From assembly GCA_021787735.1 (NCBI GenBank), contig JAJYLL010000053.1:1-32438 (forward strand): 32,438 nt of DNA. Reading direction: 5' to 3'. The notes under the pieces are model-generated. The model ran no database searches and was not told where the DNA came from. It was given only the letters and a program-made list of their open reading frames with translations. The translations under genes were made by a program, and so were the position numbers. Shown here one piece after another: positions 15,911 to 24,100 of the stretch (positions are counted from its first letter, which is position 1; each line of letters opens with the position of its first letter). Source of the stretch: Acidobacteriota bacterium. Its GTDB lineage: Bacteria > Acidobacteriota > Terriglobia > UBA7540.

Positions 15911-16816
15911 TTATGTCAAAGCGGGTTCAATGCTGGCGTGCCCGGTCTTCTTGGCCTCGGATAGTGCCGATTCTGCCGCCGAAATGATATCCGTGGCTTG
16001 GATGTTTTTTCCGCCAACGGCAATTCCACAACTGACGCTGATGGCGAAGTCACCTGCGAAAGATCGGATGAGGTCCTCGCAAATCCTTGATCGGACTCTT
16101 TGGGCCAGACATGAAGCGCCGTCGCCGTCGCAGGCCGGTGAGATGATGACAAACTGCCCCGCGCCGTACCGACCAACCGAATCATAGATGCGAACCGTGG
16201 TGCGGATTCTTCGAGCCGTCTCGCGCAGGGCCGTGTCGCCGGCCATGTGACCGTGCTCACGGTTGATTTCATTGAGCCCCCTGATATCTACAATCGTCAC
16301 GGCAAGTGTGAGGTTCTGCCGGCTGGCGCGGTGAAGTTCGCGGTGGAGGATTTCCATGATGGCAGACCGGTTCCAGAGTCCTGTCAGCGTATCATGTGTG
16401 GTTTCAACCTTGATGGCGTCGTGAGCCGACCGGAGCTGGTCTTCCAGTTCAATGATGCGGCTTGCGGCGCGCAGCCGGGCTTTCAACTCGTGGGCGGCAT
16501 AAGGCTTGGGAAGGTAGTCGTCGGCGACGGACTCGAAACGACCGTTTGCATCTTCCGTGGCCTGCCTTGCAGTGAGGAGAATCACGTACAGGGGCGGCCG
16601 GCTTTCATCCTTTCGGATCTTGCGGCAGAGCTGAATACCGTCCATCCCGGGCATCATCCAGTCGAGGATGGCGATTCTGTGCCTGGAATCGCCCTGCAAT
16701 ACCTGCCATGCCTCGTTGCCGTCTGACACTACGGTAACGCTGTACCCCCATTTCTTCAGGAGGATTTCCAGCAGTCGGCGGTTGACGGGTTCGTCATCGG
16801 CAATCAGGAGGTTCAT
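15911..16816 (-). CDS. Receiver-GGDEF response regulator with degenerate active site
   Basis: The 301-residue product is PleD-like in layout. The receiver domain (1-120) has Asp7-Asp8, phospho-acceptor Asp52 in LDWMMPGMDG, Thr82 and Lys104 in KPY. A short helix leads to a GGDEF domain (about 130-298) with DTLTGLWNR at its start. The signature is GAGQF at 218-222 instead of GG(D/E)EF, so the catalytic acidic residue is missing and cyclase activity is doubtful. The inhibitory-site motif RxxD is kept as Arg209-x-x-Asp212, five residues before the signature as in PleD. A c-di-GMP receptor role is therefore likely. Its ATG overlaps the stop of the upstream kinase gene (ATGA), so it is the last gene of the phosphorelay operon. 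Confidence 0.88.
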   Translation of the reverse strand: MNLLIADDEPVNRRLLEILLKKWGYSVTVVSDGNEAWQVLQGDSRHRIAILDWMMPGMDGIQLCRKIRKDESRPPLYVILLTARQATEDANGRFESVADDYLPKPYAAHELKARLRAASRIIELEDQLRSAHDAIKVETTHDTLTGLWNRSAIMEILHRELHRASRQNLTLAVTIVDIRGLNEINREHGHMAGDTALRETARRIRTTVRIYDSVGRYGAGQFVIISPACDGDGASCLAQRVRSRICEDLIRSFAGDFAISVSCGIAVGGKNIQATDIISAAESALSEAKKTGHASIEPALT

Positions 16817-19800
16817 CCGGCGACTTCACTCTCCTGTTTTTCAATGGCCTCCAACACACGGCGTATTTCCTTTTCAACGGCGTGGAAGGCTTCATCGGCT
16901 TGTTCCAATTTTGCCTGGCGGGCCAGCATTTCCAGATTCAATGTGGCCGTGACCGCGTCTTCGGCACCAAAGTTGCTGACGGATCCTCTCAGGGTGCGAG
17001 CGACCATCTCGATGGCTGCCGCATCCTTCCGCCTGACGGCTTCGCCCAGCTTATTGAGCATCGCGGGTGTCTCCCGGACAAACAGCCGGAGCAGGTCGTG
17101 GAAGATATCTGAATCTCCATCAACGGCTGCAAGCCCTCGTTTCATGTCGATAATTTCGCGGGGCGTGGATTTCAGATGCAGATCAGAAGCGGGTCGCTGA
17201 TTGGGCTGAACGATTTGTTCGACCAGTCCGACCAGTGCATGGACGGCAATCGGCTTGGCGATGTATCCGTCCATACCTGCCTTTAAAAATCTTTCCTCGT
17301 CGCCTTTCATGGCATGCGCTGTCATGGCAATAATGGGAAGCTTGTGGGCAGTCCCAGTTTCCATCGCCCGGACGGCAGCCGTTGCTTGCAGCCCGTCCGT
17401 CTCCGGCATCTTGACATCCATCAGCACGACGTCGAAACCGTCTAACCCTGATTCCTGTATGGCCTGCACGGCTTTACTTCCGTCTGAAACAGCCGTGACC
17501 TGGTGGCCGGCCTTTTTTAAGAGGCGTTCGGCCAGTTGGCGGTTGACCAGATCGTCTTCCGCCAGCAGGACACGGAGATTGCGCCGCCCCTCGCGGAGCG
17601 TGTGTCGCGTGACGAGTTCGGCGTCCCGGGTGCGGCTCCGCTCCAGCGATAGCGCGATCATGACGGCCTCGAGCAAGTCGCGTTCTTTAACCGGCTTGTG
17701 AAGATACGCTGCGATTCCCAGTTCTCGGCACCGGGCGGCGTCGCCACGCTGGCCGCTGGAGGTCAGCATCATGATTGTGGCCCCGGAAAGGCCAGGGTCT
17801 TCCTGGATGTGCTCAGCAAGCGCGAACCCATCCATGCCCGGCATTAAGGCGTCGAGCAGGACCAGCGGAAATGGTTTTCCTGCCTCCTTGGCATGTTGCA
17901 TGGCTGCCAGGCCCGTCCACCCTCCGTCAGCCATTGCGGGTTTCATCCCCCAACTGGATAGTATTTCTTCCAGCAGACGCCGGTTTGTTGCATTGTCGTC
18001 GACCACAAGTGTTGGCAGGTCTTTAAGGCTGATCTCCTCCGATGGAACTGCCGACTTACCCTCCGACCTGACAGAGTGGAAGCGGACCGTAAAATGAAAG
18101 ATGCTGCCTTCTCCCTCCTTACTCTCCATCCAGAGACGGCCTCCCATCATCTCCACAAGTTGCAGAGAAATGGTAAGGCCGAGTCCTGTGCCCCCGTGTC
18201 GCCGCGTGGCAGAACTGTCCGCCTGGGTGAAGGGCGCAAAAATCGTCTGCTGCTTGTCTGCGGGAATGCCTACCCCTGTGTCGGTTACCGTGAAATGGAT
18301 CACGATTTCCTTTTCTGTCCGGGACTCCAATTCGACGCGCAAGACGACTTCGCCATTATCCGTAAATTTGATGGCATTGCCAACCAGGTTGACGACGACC
18401 TGCCGCAATCGCGTCGTGTCGCCTTCCACCTGGCGGGGGACGTCGCGCGCCACGTGCAGGACCAGTTCCAGTCCTTTTTCATGGGCCCGCAACGAGAGGG
18501 TTTTGAGCGTATCTCCGAGCGAATCCCGCAGGTCGAAATCAAGAAGATTAATGTCCAGTCGCCGGGCCTCGATCTTCGAAAAGTCGAGGATGTCATTGAT
18601 AACGGTCAGCAATGTCTCACCTGAGCTCTTTACAAGGGAAAGATATTCGCGCTGTTCCTCGGATAGATTGGTATTCAGCGCGAGTTCCGTCATACCCAGG
18701 ACCCCGTTGAGCGGAGTCCTGATTTCATGGCTCATATTGGCCAGGAATTCACTCTTCGCGCGATTGGCCGCTTCAGCCGCTTCCCGGGCCATCTGGCGTT
18801 CGATTTCGGTGCGCTTTCGTTCGGTAATGTCGCGTACCATACCGACCAGACAGAGCATATCACCGGCGTTGTTTAAGATACTGTATGCCGAAATCTCGGC
18901 GTCGAGGGGCCTTCCGGGCCGCGTTCGAAGTATGGTTTCGAAGCGAAACGAGGATGTATTCCAAAGCTGTTTGCGGAAGTTCTGGAAGTCCTCCTCACCC
19001 ATCAATGCAGCCGGTGATAACCTGCGGATTTCTTCGTCTGAATACCCGATTAGCACGCGGTGCGCGTCGTTCTGTTCCAAGAACCGAAAATCCGGGTCAA
19101 TTATGGCCACGGCTTCGTTGGACCGGGCAAAGATTTCCTTATATAGCTTGAGGTTTTGTTCTGCTTGTTTGCGGTCGGTGATGTCGATGCTGATGCCATC
19201 CAGCCGGATGACCTTGCTCTTAGAATCCCGGACGGCCCGGAAGCGGTTGTTCAGCCACCGGACCTCGCCGTCCGGGCGTACTATTCTGAACTCCTGGTCA
19301 ACGTCAGCCTCAAGCAAATCGGTAGATTCTACGACCCGCTTACGGTCGTCGGGGTGAATGATTTTCAGCCACAGATCGGGGTCCTGAAAGAATTCGCTGA
19401 TTTTGAGGCCACACACGACTTCCGTTGCGGGGTTCAAGTAGAGGAACCGGCGCCCATCCGGCGCAATGGACCAAACAACCTCACGCAGGGAGGCGAGAAT
19501 GCTGTTCAATCGTTCCTCGCTCTGGCGAAGCGCCTCCTCGGCGCGTTTGCGGTCCGTGACTTCTACGACGATTACCGCTAAGTCGCATGATTCTCCCTCC
19601 AGGGCCGGGATTGGATAGTACGACGAAATAAAGTGGCGTGTGACTCCGGGCTGAGCGGGGACCTCTCCCTTATGCAGAAAATTCACCAGAGGTTGTGCGG
19701 TGGCCAGGACCCGGCGCATGGCCGGCTCGATGACGGGTGCGAGTTTGGGGGTTGTTTCGCGAAGTGACTCTCCGACACACTCCCGGGGGCTCAGTTTCAT

Positions 19801-20682
19801 AAGTTGCGCCAGAGTTTCGTTAACCCTTATGAATCGCAGTTGATTGTCCAAGATGGCAAGCCCTGCCGGCGCGGTAGAAAAAAAGGAGTCCAGCCGTTTT
19901 TCGCGCCGGGCAAGCATCTGCTCAAAGAGCTTTCGCTCCGTAATGTCACGGGCAATTCCCTGAGTGCCCGCCGGCTTCCCGTCCTCATATACCAGCCGGC
20001 TGCTGACTTCGAGGGGAACCTTGCGTCCGGCCCTGGTAACGATGTCAATCGGGTACGTCGGGACCATTTCGTCCCGCTGCCTCTGATTGAGCATCTGCCC
20101 AGCCAGAGCCCGGTGTTCTTCTGCAACATACCCCAGAATATTTGTGCCAAGTATCTCCACCCGCCTGTAGCCCACGACCCTTTCGGCAGCTCCGTTACAG
20201 GAAGTTACATTCCCATTGAGATCAGTTGTGTAGACGATGTCATTGGCATTCTCGAACAATTCCTCATACCGGTTTTTCAGGGCAGTTTCGCGCCGTGCCC
20301 ACTCTTGCACCAGGCGGTTCTGGTTCTGGACGCGGCGCCGGAGAATCTCAGCCCAGAGGAATGAAAGGAACGTCAGAATTGCCGCACCACCAAGCACCCA
20401 GTTCCATTTCCGTGCCTCCCAGACGCCGATGATTTGAGGCCATTGAAGGACGCTTGAGGTGACGCGGATGGAAGCTCGCGCCTGTGTTCCGCTCAAAGGA
20501 CCTGTTAGCAAGACGGTGTCTTGCTGGATGTGTTTCTCAATGCCGGGAGGCGACAACGTGCCCGCGGCCCGCGCCCGGCACACCCGTGCGGCCGGCAGAA
20601 GCAATAAAAGCGTTGCGACTGCCAGCAACCAGTAGCGTGTAACGCGGCCAGGCGCCCGCACAGTGCCCCCGATGCGCCCCAT
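16813..20682 (-). CDS. Membrane hybrid histidine kinase: 4 PAS, HisKA, HATPase, 2 receivers, HPt
   Basis: The product is 1289 residues. TM1 lies at about 16-33, a short periplasmic loop follows (34-91), and TM2 is at about 94-112. Four PAS domains come next (about 137-252, 262-378, 388-505, 513-622). HisKA has His652 in NMSHEIRTPLNG; the HATPase has NLVGNAIKFT, DTGVGIP and GGTGLGLTIS. Receiver 1 has Asp944 (LLDALMPGMDG) and receiver 2 Asp1089 (LMDVKMPETDG). The HPt module (about 1180-1285) reads VARTLRGSVSNFGAE, where AHTLKGS is expected, so the phospho-accepting His is Arg1229. I chose the ATG at 20682 because GAGGGGG lies six bases upstream; longer forms overlap the preceding gene. It is a sensor of unknown signal, coupled by ATGA to the receiver-GGDEF gene. 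Confidence 0.93.
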   Translation of the reverse strand: MGRIGGTVRAPGRVTRYWLLAVATLLLLLPAARVCRARAAGTLSPPGIEKHIQQDTVLLTGPLSGTQARASIRVTSSVLQWPQIIGVWEARKWNWVLGGAAILTFLSFLWAEILRRRVQNQNRLVQEWARRETALKNRYEELFENANDIVYTTDLNGNVTSCNGAAERVVGYRRVEILGTNILGYVAEEHRALAGQMLNQRQRDEMVPTYPIDIVTRAGRKVPLEVSSRLVYEDGKPAGTQGIARDITERKLFEQMLARREKRLDSFFSTAPAGLAILDNQLRFIRVNETLAQLMKLSPRECVGESLRETTPKLAPVIEPAMRRVLATAQPLVNFLHKGEVPAQPGVTRHFISSYYPIPALEGESCDLAVIVVEVTDRKRAEEALRQSEERLNSILASLREVVWSIAPDGRRFLYLNPATEVVCGLKISEFFQDPDLWLKIIHPDDRKRVVESTDLLEADVDQEFRIVRPDGEVRWLNNRFRAVRDSKSKVIRLDGISIDITDRKQAEQNLKLYKEIFARSNEAVAIIDPDFRFLEQNDAHRVLIGYSDEEIRRLSPAALMGEEDFQNFRKQLWNTSSFRFETILRTRPGRPLDAEISAYSILNNAGDMLCLVGMVRDITERKRTEIERQMAREAAEAANRAKSEFLANMSHEIRTPLNGVLGMTELALNTNLSEEQREYLSLVKSSGETLLTVINDILDFSKIEARRLDINLLDFDLRDSLGDTLKTLSLRAHEKGLELVLHVARDVPRQVEGDTTRLRQVVVNLVGNAIKFTDNGEVVLRVELESRTEKEIVIHFTVTDTGVGIPADKQQTIFAPFTQADSSATRRHGGTGLGLTISLQLVEMMGGRLWMESKEGEGSIFHFTVRFHSVRSEGKSAVPSEEISLKDLPTLVVDDNATNRRLLEEILSSWGMKPAMADGGWTGLAAMQHAKEAGKPFPLVLLDALMPGMDGFALAEHIQEDPGLSGATIMMLTSSGQRGDAARCRELGIAAYLHKPVKERDLLEAVMIALSLERSRTRDAELVTRHTLREGRRNLRVLLAEDDLVNRQLAERLLKKAGHQVTAVSDGSKAVQAIQESGLDGFDVVLMDVKMPETDGLQATAAVRAMETGTAHKLPIIAMTAHAMKGDEERFLKAGMDGYIAKPIAVHALVGLVEQIVQPNQRPASDLHLKSTPREIIDMKRGLAAVDGDSDIFHDLLRLFVRETPAMLNKLGEAVRRKDAAAIEMVARTLRGSVSNFGAEDAVTATLNLEMLARQAKLEQADEAFHAVEKEIRRVLEAIEKQESEVAG

Positions 20683-20704
20683 ACGTAGCCCCCTCATGGA
20701 TTTC

Positions 20705-21343
20705 TCACTCAGTCTGAGACTTGAGAAGCTTTTCGTAACATTCGGGACAGATTCCGTGGCTGAACTCGGCGTCCGTGTGGTCCGAGATATAAGCTTCAAC
20801 CTGTTGCCAGTAATCTTTGTCATTGCGAATCTTCTTGCAGTACATGCAAATCGGCAACAATCCGTGCAGATGTTTGACCAGCTTCAAGGCCATTTCCAAC
20901 TCCTCGACCCGCTGGGCAAGGCGGTCTTGCAGGTCCAGAACGCGCAACCCGACGTGAACCCGGGCCCTTAATTCAGCATAACGAAATGGCTTGGTGACAT
21001 AATCGTTAGCGCCTGACTCGAGGCCGGTAACAATGTCTGCAGAATCACTGCGCGCCGTAAGCAAAATCAGGTAGGGCGGCGGGGCGAGCGGGATTTCGCG
21101 AACCCTTTTGCAAATGGTGGTGCCGGCCATCCCCGGCATCATCCAGTCCAGCACCGCCAACCGGGGAGCTTCCGGGCCAGTCAGGACCTGCCAGGCTTCG
21201 GTCCCATTCTTGGCCACAACGACATCATGCCCCCACTTCTCGAGCATCTTCTGCAGAACGCACAGAGATACGCAATCGTCTTCGGCCACGAGGATGCGCG
21301 TCGTTTCCCCCTCTGCTGGATCTGTATTGTTTTTGTAGGTCAT
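20705..21343 (-). CDS. Response regulator with C-terminal four-cysteine module
   Basis: The 212-residue product has a receiver domain (about 16-130; Asp22-Asp23, phospho-acceptor Asp66 in LDWMMPGM, Thr96, Lys118 in KPF), a coiled-coil linker (about 135-160), and a tail with HGLLPICMYCKKIRND and SHGICPEC. Cys166, Cys169, Cys199 and Cys202 form two CxxC pairs suited to zinc binding. This tail recurs at the ends of response regulators and kinases in environmental bacteria; its role is unknown to me. No DNA-binding domain is present. The receiver closely resembles that of the receiver-GGDEF protein (EAWQVL, LDWMMPGM, LILLTAR), indicating duplication. It lies 28 bp after one kinase gene and 22 bp before the next. 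Confidence 0.9.
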   Translation of the reverse strand: MTYKNNTDPAEGETTRILVAEDDCVSLCVLQKMLEKWGHDVVVAKNGTEAWQVLTGPEAPRLAVLDWMMPGMAGTTICKRVREIPLAPPPYLILLTARSDSADIVTGLESGANDYVTKPFRYAELRARVHVGLRVLDLQDRLAQRVEELEMALKLVKHLHGLLPICMYCKKIRNDKDYWQQVEAYISDHTDAEFSHGICPECYEKLLKSQTE

Positions 21344-21371
21344 GGCTTCCAGAGCCCGGCTTTCTTATTTC

Positions 21372-23093
21372 TCAGTTTCGATGTACTTTTTGCAGCGCCT
21401 GTGACAGCTCTTGAAGTGTGAAGGGCTTCTCCAGAAACTCCGGGCTGCCGACCTCAGCCGCTTCGCTTCTGATCCTCTCGGAACTGTACCCGGACGAGAG
21501 AATGACTCTTACCCTGGGGTTGATATTCTTCAGCCGGGAATAGGTATCCAGCCCGCTCATTCCCGGCATGATCAGGTCCATCAGAACGCAGCTGATCTCT
21601 CCACGTCTTCGGGCATAAATCTCGCAGGCTTTGCTGCCGCTATTGGCAGTGATCACATCGTAGCCGAGCCGGGTCAACCCTTTGTCCAGGAACTCCAATA
21701 CGTGCGGTTCATCGTCCACCACAAGGACACCTCCCCGGCCCGATATCACCTGCTTTGAGCTTGCATGAGCCGTTGGCGGGATATTGGTCACAACAACCGG
21801 CAGATAAATGGAGAACTCGCTCCCTTCGCCCGGCTTGCTGCTGACTGAGATGAAGCCTTCAGCCTCCCTGACGATCCAATCGACCATGGCCAGCCCCAGG
21901 CCAAAGCCCTGCCCTGTGCACTTGGTGGAAAAGAAGGGGACAAATATCTTTTCCAGTATCTCCGCCTGCATTCCTTCTCCGGTGTCGCGAATGGCGATAC
22001 GAACATAACTGCCCGGACCGCACCTTGCGGGAAGCCTCGCATCGTCCGGCTTGAGCATTTGCAAATCCGCTTCAATGGTCAGCGTTCCGGGCCGCTGCAT
22101 GGCGTCGCGCGCATTGATACAGAGATTCAGGATCGCCTGTTGCAGACGGCTTCGGTTTCCTTTGACGCACGGCAATTGGGGTCCGACGCGCTGTTCAATT
22201 CTGATCTTGCGGTCGAAGGTGCGGGTAATAATGCTGAGGGTCGCTCCGATCAGCATCTGGGTGTCAACCGGCCCCTTCTCGTCAGGATTGTCCTTTGAAA
22301 TGTCCATGAGTTGCCGGGCCAGGCTGGCGGCGCTCTGGGCGGATTCCTCAATAATTTTGAGAGGTTCGTGCAGCGGGTCGGACGTTGACAGGCGAAATCG
22401 CGCCAGCGAGGCGAACCCGATGATGACTTCCAATACGTTGTTGAAGTCGTGCGCTACGCCGGCCGCAAGCATCCCCAGCGTCCGAAGCGCCTGCGCCCGG
22501 TAAAACCCATGCGTGGGCTGCCCGGAGTTGGCTGATTCGACCGTTGAATGCGTGTCCTGGATGAAAATCAGAAAGTGCGCGGGCTTGCCGTTATTGCCGC
22601 GAATAGCCCGCGAATCGATCAGACACTCAATCAAGTTGCCGGACCTGCCCGCCACCTGACCCGCCATGGGCGGAGCCTGACCGTTTGATGACGCGGGCTC
22701 GGCCAAGGGAGACGAGTTCAGGATGCCGCCACGGGGACGGATAAGCCAGCCCAGCTTCTTTCCTGCCAGCTCGTCCGGACTGTATTGCAACAGTCCCGCA
22801 AGCGCGCGATTGGCGTGCTCAATCCTGCCTTCCAGGTCCACCAGCGCCACTCCGATATGCGACTGTTCAAAGATGGCCCGCGTAATCTGCGCGTGCTGGC
22901 CACTGTCCAGGTTTAACGGAGTTTCCGGATTTGTGCATGAGCCGCCGTCTTTCGTATCTGCTGACAAAGCAAAATGCGGCTCCGGCGTGTCATTCCCAGC
23001 CACTTTTGCGGGGGCTACGCCTGACGCTTCCAGACCGGCTCCAACGCGGATTTCGTTTTTGTGTTTTCTTGAAGGTCGAGTCCCTTCCGACAT
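21372..23093 (-). CDS. Soluble hybrid histidine kinase (PAS, HisKA, HATPase, receiver)
   Basis: The 573-residue product has no membrane segment and should be cytoplasmic. After a disordered head, a PAS domain spans about 70-185 (FEQSHIGVALVDLEGRIEHANRALAGLL). The HisKA has His215 in LAAGVAHDFNNVL, the variant typical of kinases with an AHDFNN motif. The ATPase domain has NLCINARDAM, DTGEGM and GFGLGLAM. A C-terminal receiver (about 455-572) has Asp459-Asp460-Asp461, Asp506 in LMDLIMPGMSG and Lys538 in EKPF. The ATG at 23093 is preceded by AAGGACG. It is the first gene of the operon; close spacing to the following genes suggests that one mRNA carries all four. Its input signal is not evident. 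Confidence 0.92.
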   Translation of the reverse strand: MSEGTRPSRKHKNEIRVGAGLEASGVAPAKVAGNDTPEPHFALSADTKDGGSCTNPETPLNLDSGQHAQITRAIFEQSHIGVALVDLEGRIEHANRALAGLLQYSPDELAGKKLGWLIRPRGGILNSSPLAEPASSNGQAPPMAGQVAGRSGNLIECLIDSRAIRGNNGKPAHFLIFIQDTHSTVESANSGQPTHGFYRAQALRTLGMLAAGVAHDFNNVLEVIIGFASLARFRLSTSDPLHEPLKIIEESAQSAASLARQLMDISKDNPDEKGPVDTQMLIGATLSIITRTFDRKIRIEQRVGPQLPCVKGNRSRLQQAILNLCINARDAMQRPGTLTIEADLQMLKPDDARLPARCGPGSYVRIAIRDTGEGMQAEILEKIFVPFFSTKCTGQGFGLGLAMVDWIVREAEGFISVSSKPGEGSEFSIYLPVVVTNIPPTAHASSKQVISGRGGVLVVDDEPHVLEFLDKGLTRLGYDVITANSGSKACEIYARRRGEISCVLMDLIMPGMSGLDTYSRLKNINPRVRVILSSGYSSERIRSEAAEVGSPEFLEKPFTLQELSQALQKVHRN

Positions 23094-23268
23094 GGCGGTT
23101 CGTCCTTCCAGACCCTTAAATCACGAGTCCTTTCCTCTTTTTGGCCCTCACCTCGCAAGTAAACGTGGACGAGGCTTCCAATGCCAACACCGCAAAGGAC
23201 TTCCAATTATTTGTTATCGGCAGTATTTATAGAAACTTGACCCCAAAGTGTTTGGCTGGTGGGCCCTG

Positions 23269-23299
23269 AAAATGGCAAGCTGGCAGGTCGTGCCATTTT
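23269..23299. promoter_or_regulatory. Perfect 9-bp inverted repeat, possible operator
   Basis: AAAATGGCA (23269-23277) and TGCCATTTT (23291-23299) are perfect inverted copies with a 13-nt spacer. The right arm overlaps the -35 box of the thioredoxin-like gene promoter, and the phosphorelay operon starts on the other side. A dimeric repressor site is the simplest reading, which is inference. Confidence 0.45.
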
Positions 23300-23327
23300 G
23301 ATAAACTATTTCTGGTTCCATTAAACT
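23298..23327 (+). promoter_or_regulatory. Possible promoter of the thioredoxin-like gene
   Basis: TTGATA (23298-23303; 5 of 6) and TAAACT (23322-23327; 4 of 6) are 18 nt apart, about 60 bp before the ATG at 23387. Confidence 0.35.
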
Positions 23328-23386
23328 TACCCTGCTGTTTCATGCCGGGGTGAGCGGGCCGATGTCCCGCATTTGAGGAGGAATGG

Positions 23387-23968
23387 ATGGTCAACACGCC
23401 TTCAATGATGGTCCCACTGGGAACGCAATCGCCGCCGCTCAGCCTTCCTGACACGAACGGCAAAATCGTTTCCCTTGGGGATTACAAGGATACGCCTGCA
23501 TTGCTCGTCGTCTTTCTGTGCAATCATTGCCCGTTTGTCAAACACATCCTGCCGCACTTTGTCCCTCTCGCCCGGGAGTATCAGGCCCGCGGCGTCGGTA
23601 TTGTGGGGATAAGTTCCAATGACGTGAGCCACTATCCTGATGATGCTCCAGAAAAAATGGCCGAACTGAGCAGGACTATGGGCTTTTCGTTTCCCTATCT
23701 GTACGACGAAACCCAGCAGGTAGCCAAGGCCTACGGCGCGGCCTGTACACCGGATTTCTACCTTTTTGACGCGAAGGGCCGCCTGGTCTATCGCGGCCAG
23801 ATGGATGACAGCCGGCCGGGTAACGGCAAGCCTCTTACCGGCGCCGACTTGCGCGCCGCCATGGATGCCGTGCTTGAAGGCCGGCCGGTTTCTGAAGATC
23901 AAAGGCCAAGCATTGGATGCAACATCAAATGGAAGTCGGGGAATGAGCCGGAATACTTCCGGCATTAG
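23387..23968 (+). CDS. Thioredoxin-fold redoxin with CNHC active site
   Basis: The 193-residue product belongs to the AhpC/TSA-redoxin-like thioredoxin family. The active site FLCNHCPFVKH has Cys45 and Cys48, and the cis-proline loop appears as CTPDFYLFD near residue 125, with an extra Cys just before it. LPDTNGKIVSLGDY at the N-terminus is typical of redoxin domains. The ATG has GGAGGAA upstream at good spacing. There is no signal peptide, so it should act in the cytoplasm as a thiol reductase or peroxiredoxin-like protein. It stands alone: divergent from the phosphorelay operon, convergent with the AMIN gene. Confidence 0.9.
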   Translation: MVNTPSMMVPLGTQSPPLSLPDTNGKIVSLGDYKDTPALLVVFLCNHCPFVKHILPHFVPLAREYQARGVGIVGISSNDVSHYPDDAPEKMAELSRTMGFSFPYLYDETQQVAKAYGAACTPDFYLFDAKGRLVYRGQMDDSRPGNGKPLTGADLRAAMDAVLEGRPVSEDQRPSIGCNIKWKSGNEPEYFRH

Positions 23969-24100
23969 CAGGAAAGTCCCGACAGGCTCGCGTTACAGGG
24001 AACCTTTTATCAGCAGGCTCGCTGGTGGAGGCCGGCGTCGGCGGTTGTCTCGCGGGGTGCTTGGGCGCAAGGAAAGACGCGTGCCCCGACGGGTGTTTTG

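Noticed and set aside
18101..19357. 418-codon plus-strand frame
   Set aside because: Antisense to the large hybrid kinase; composition (Ser/Arg-rich) is typical of a shadow frame in GC-rich DNA.
23969..24100. Possible bidirectional terminator between convergent genes
   Set aside because: Only weak stems (for example CCCG/CGGG with too small a loop) before a short T-rich stretch; not convincing.
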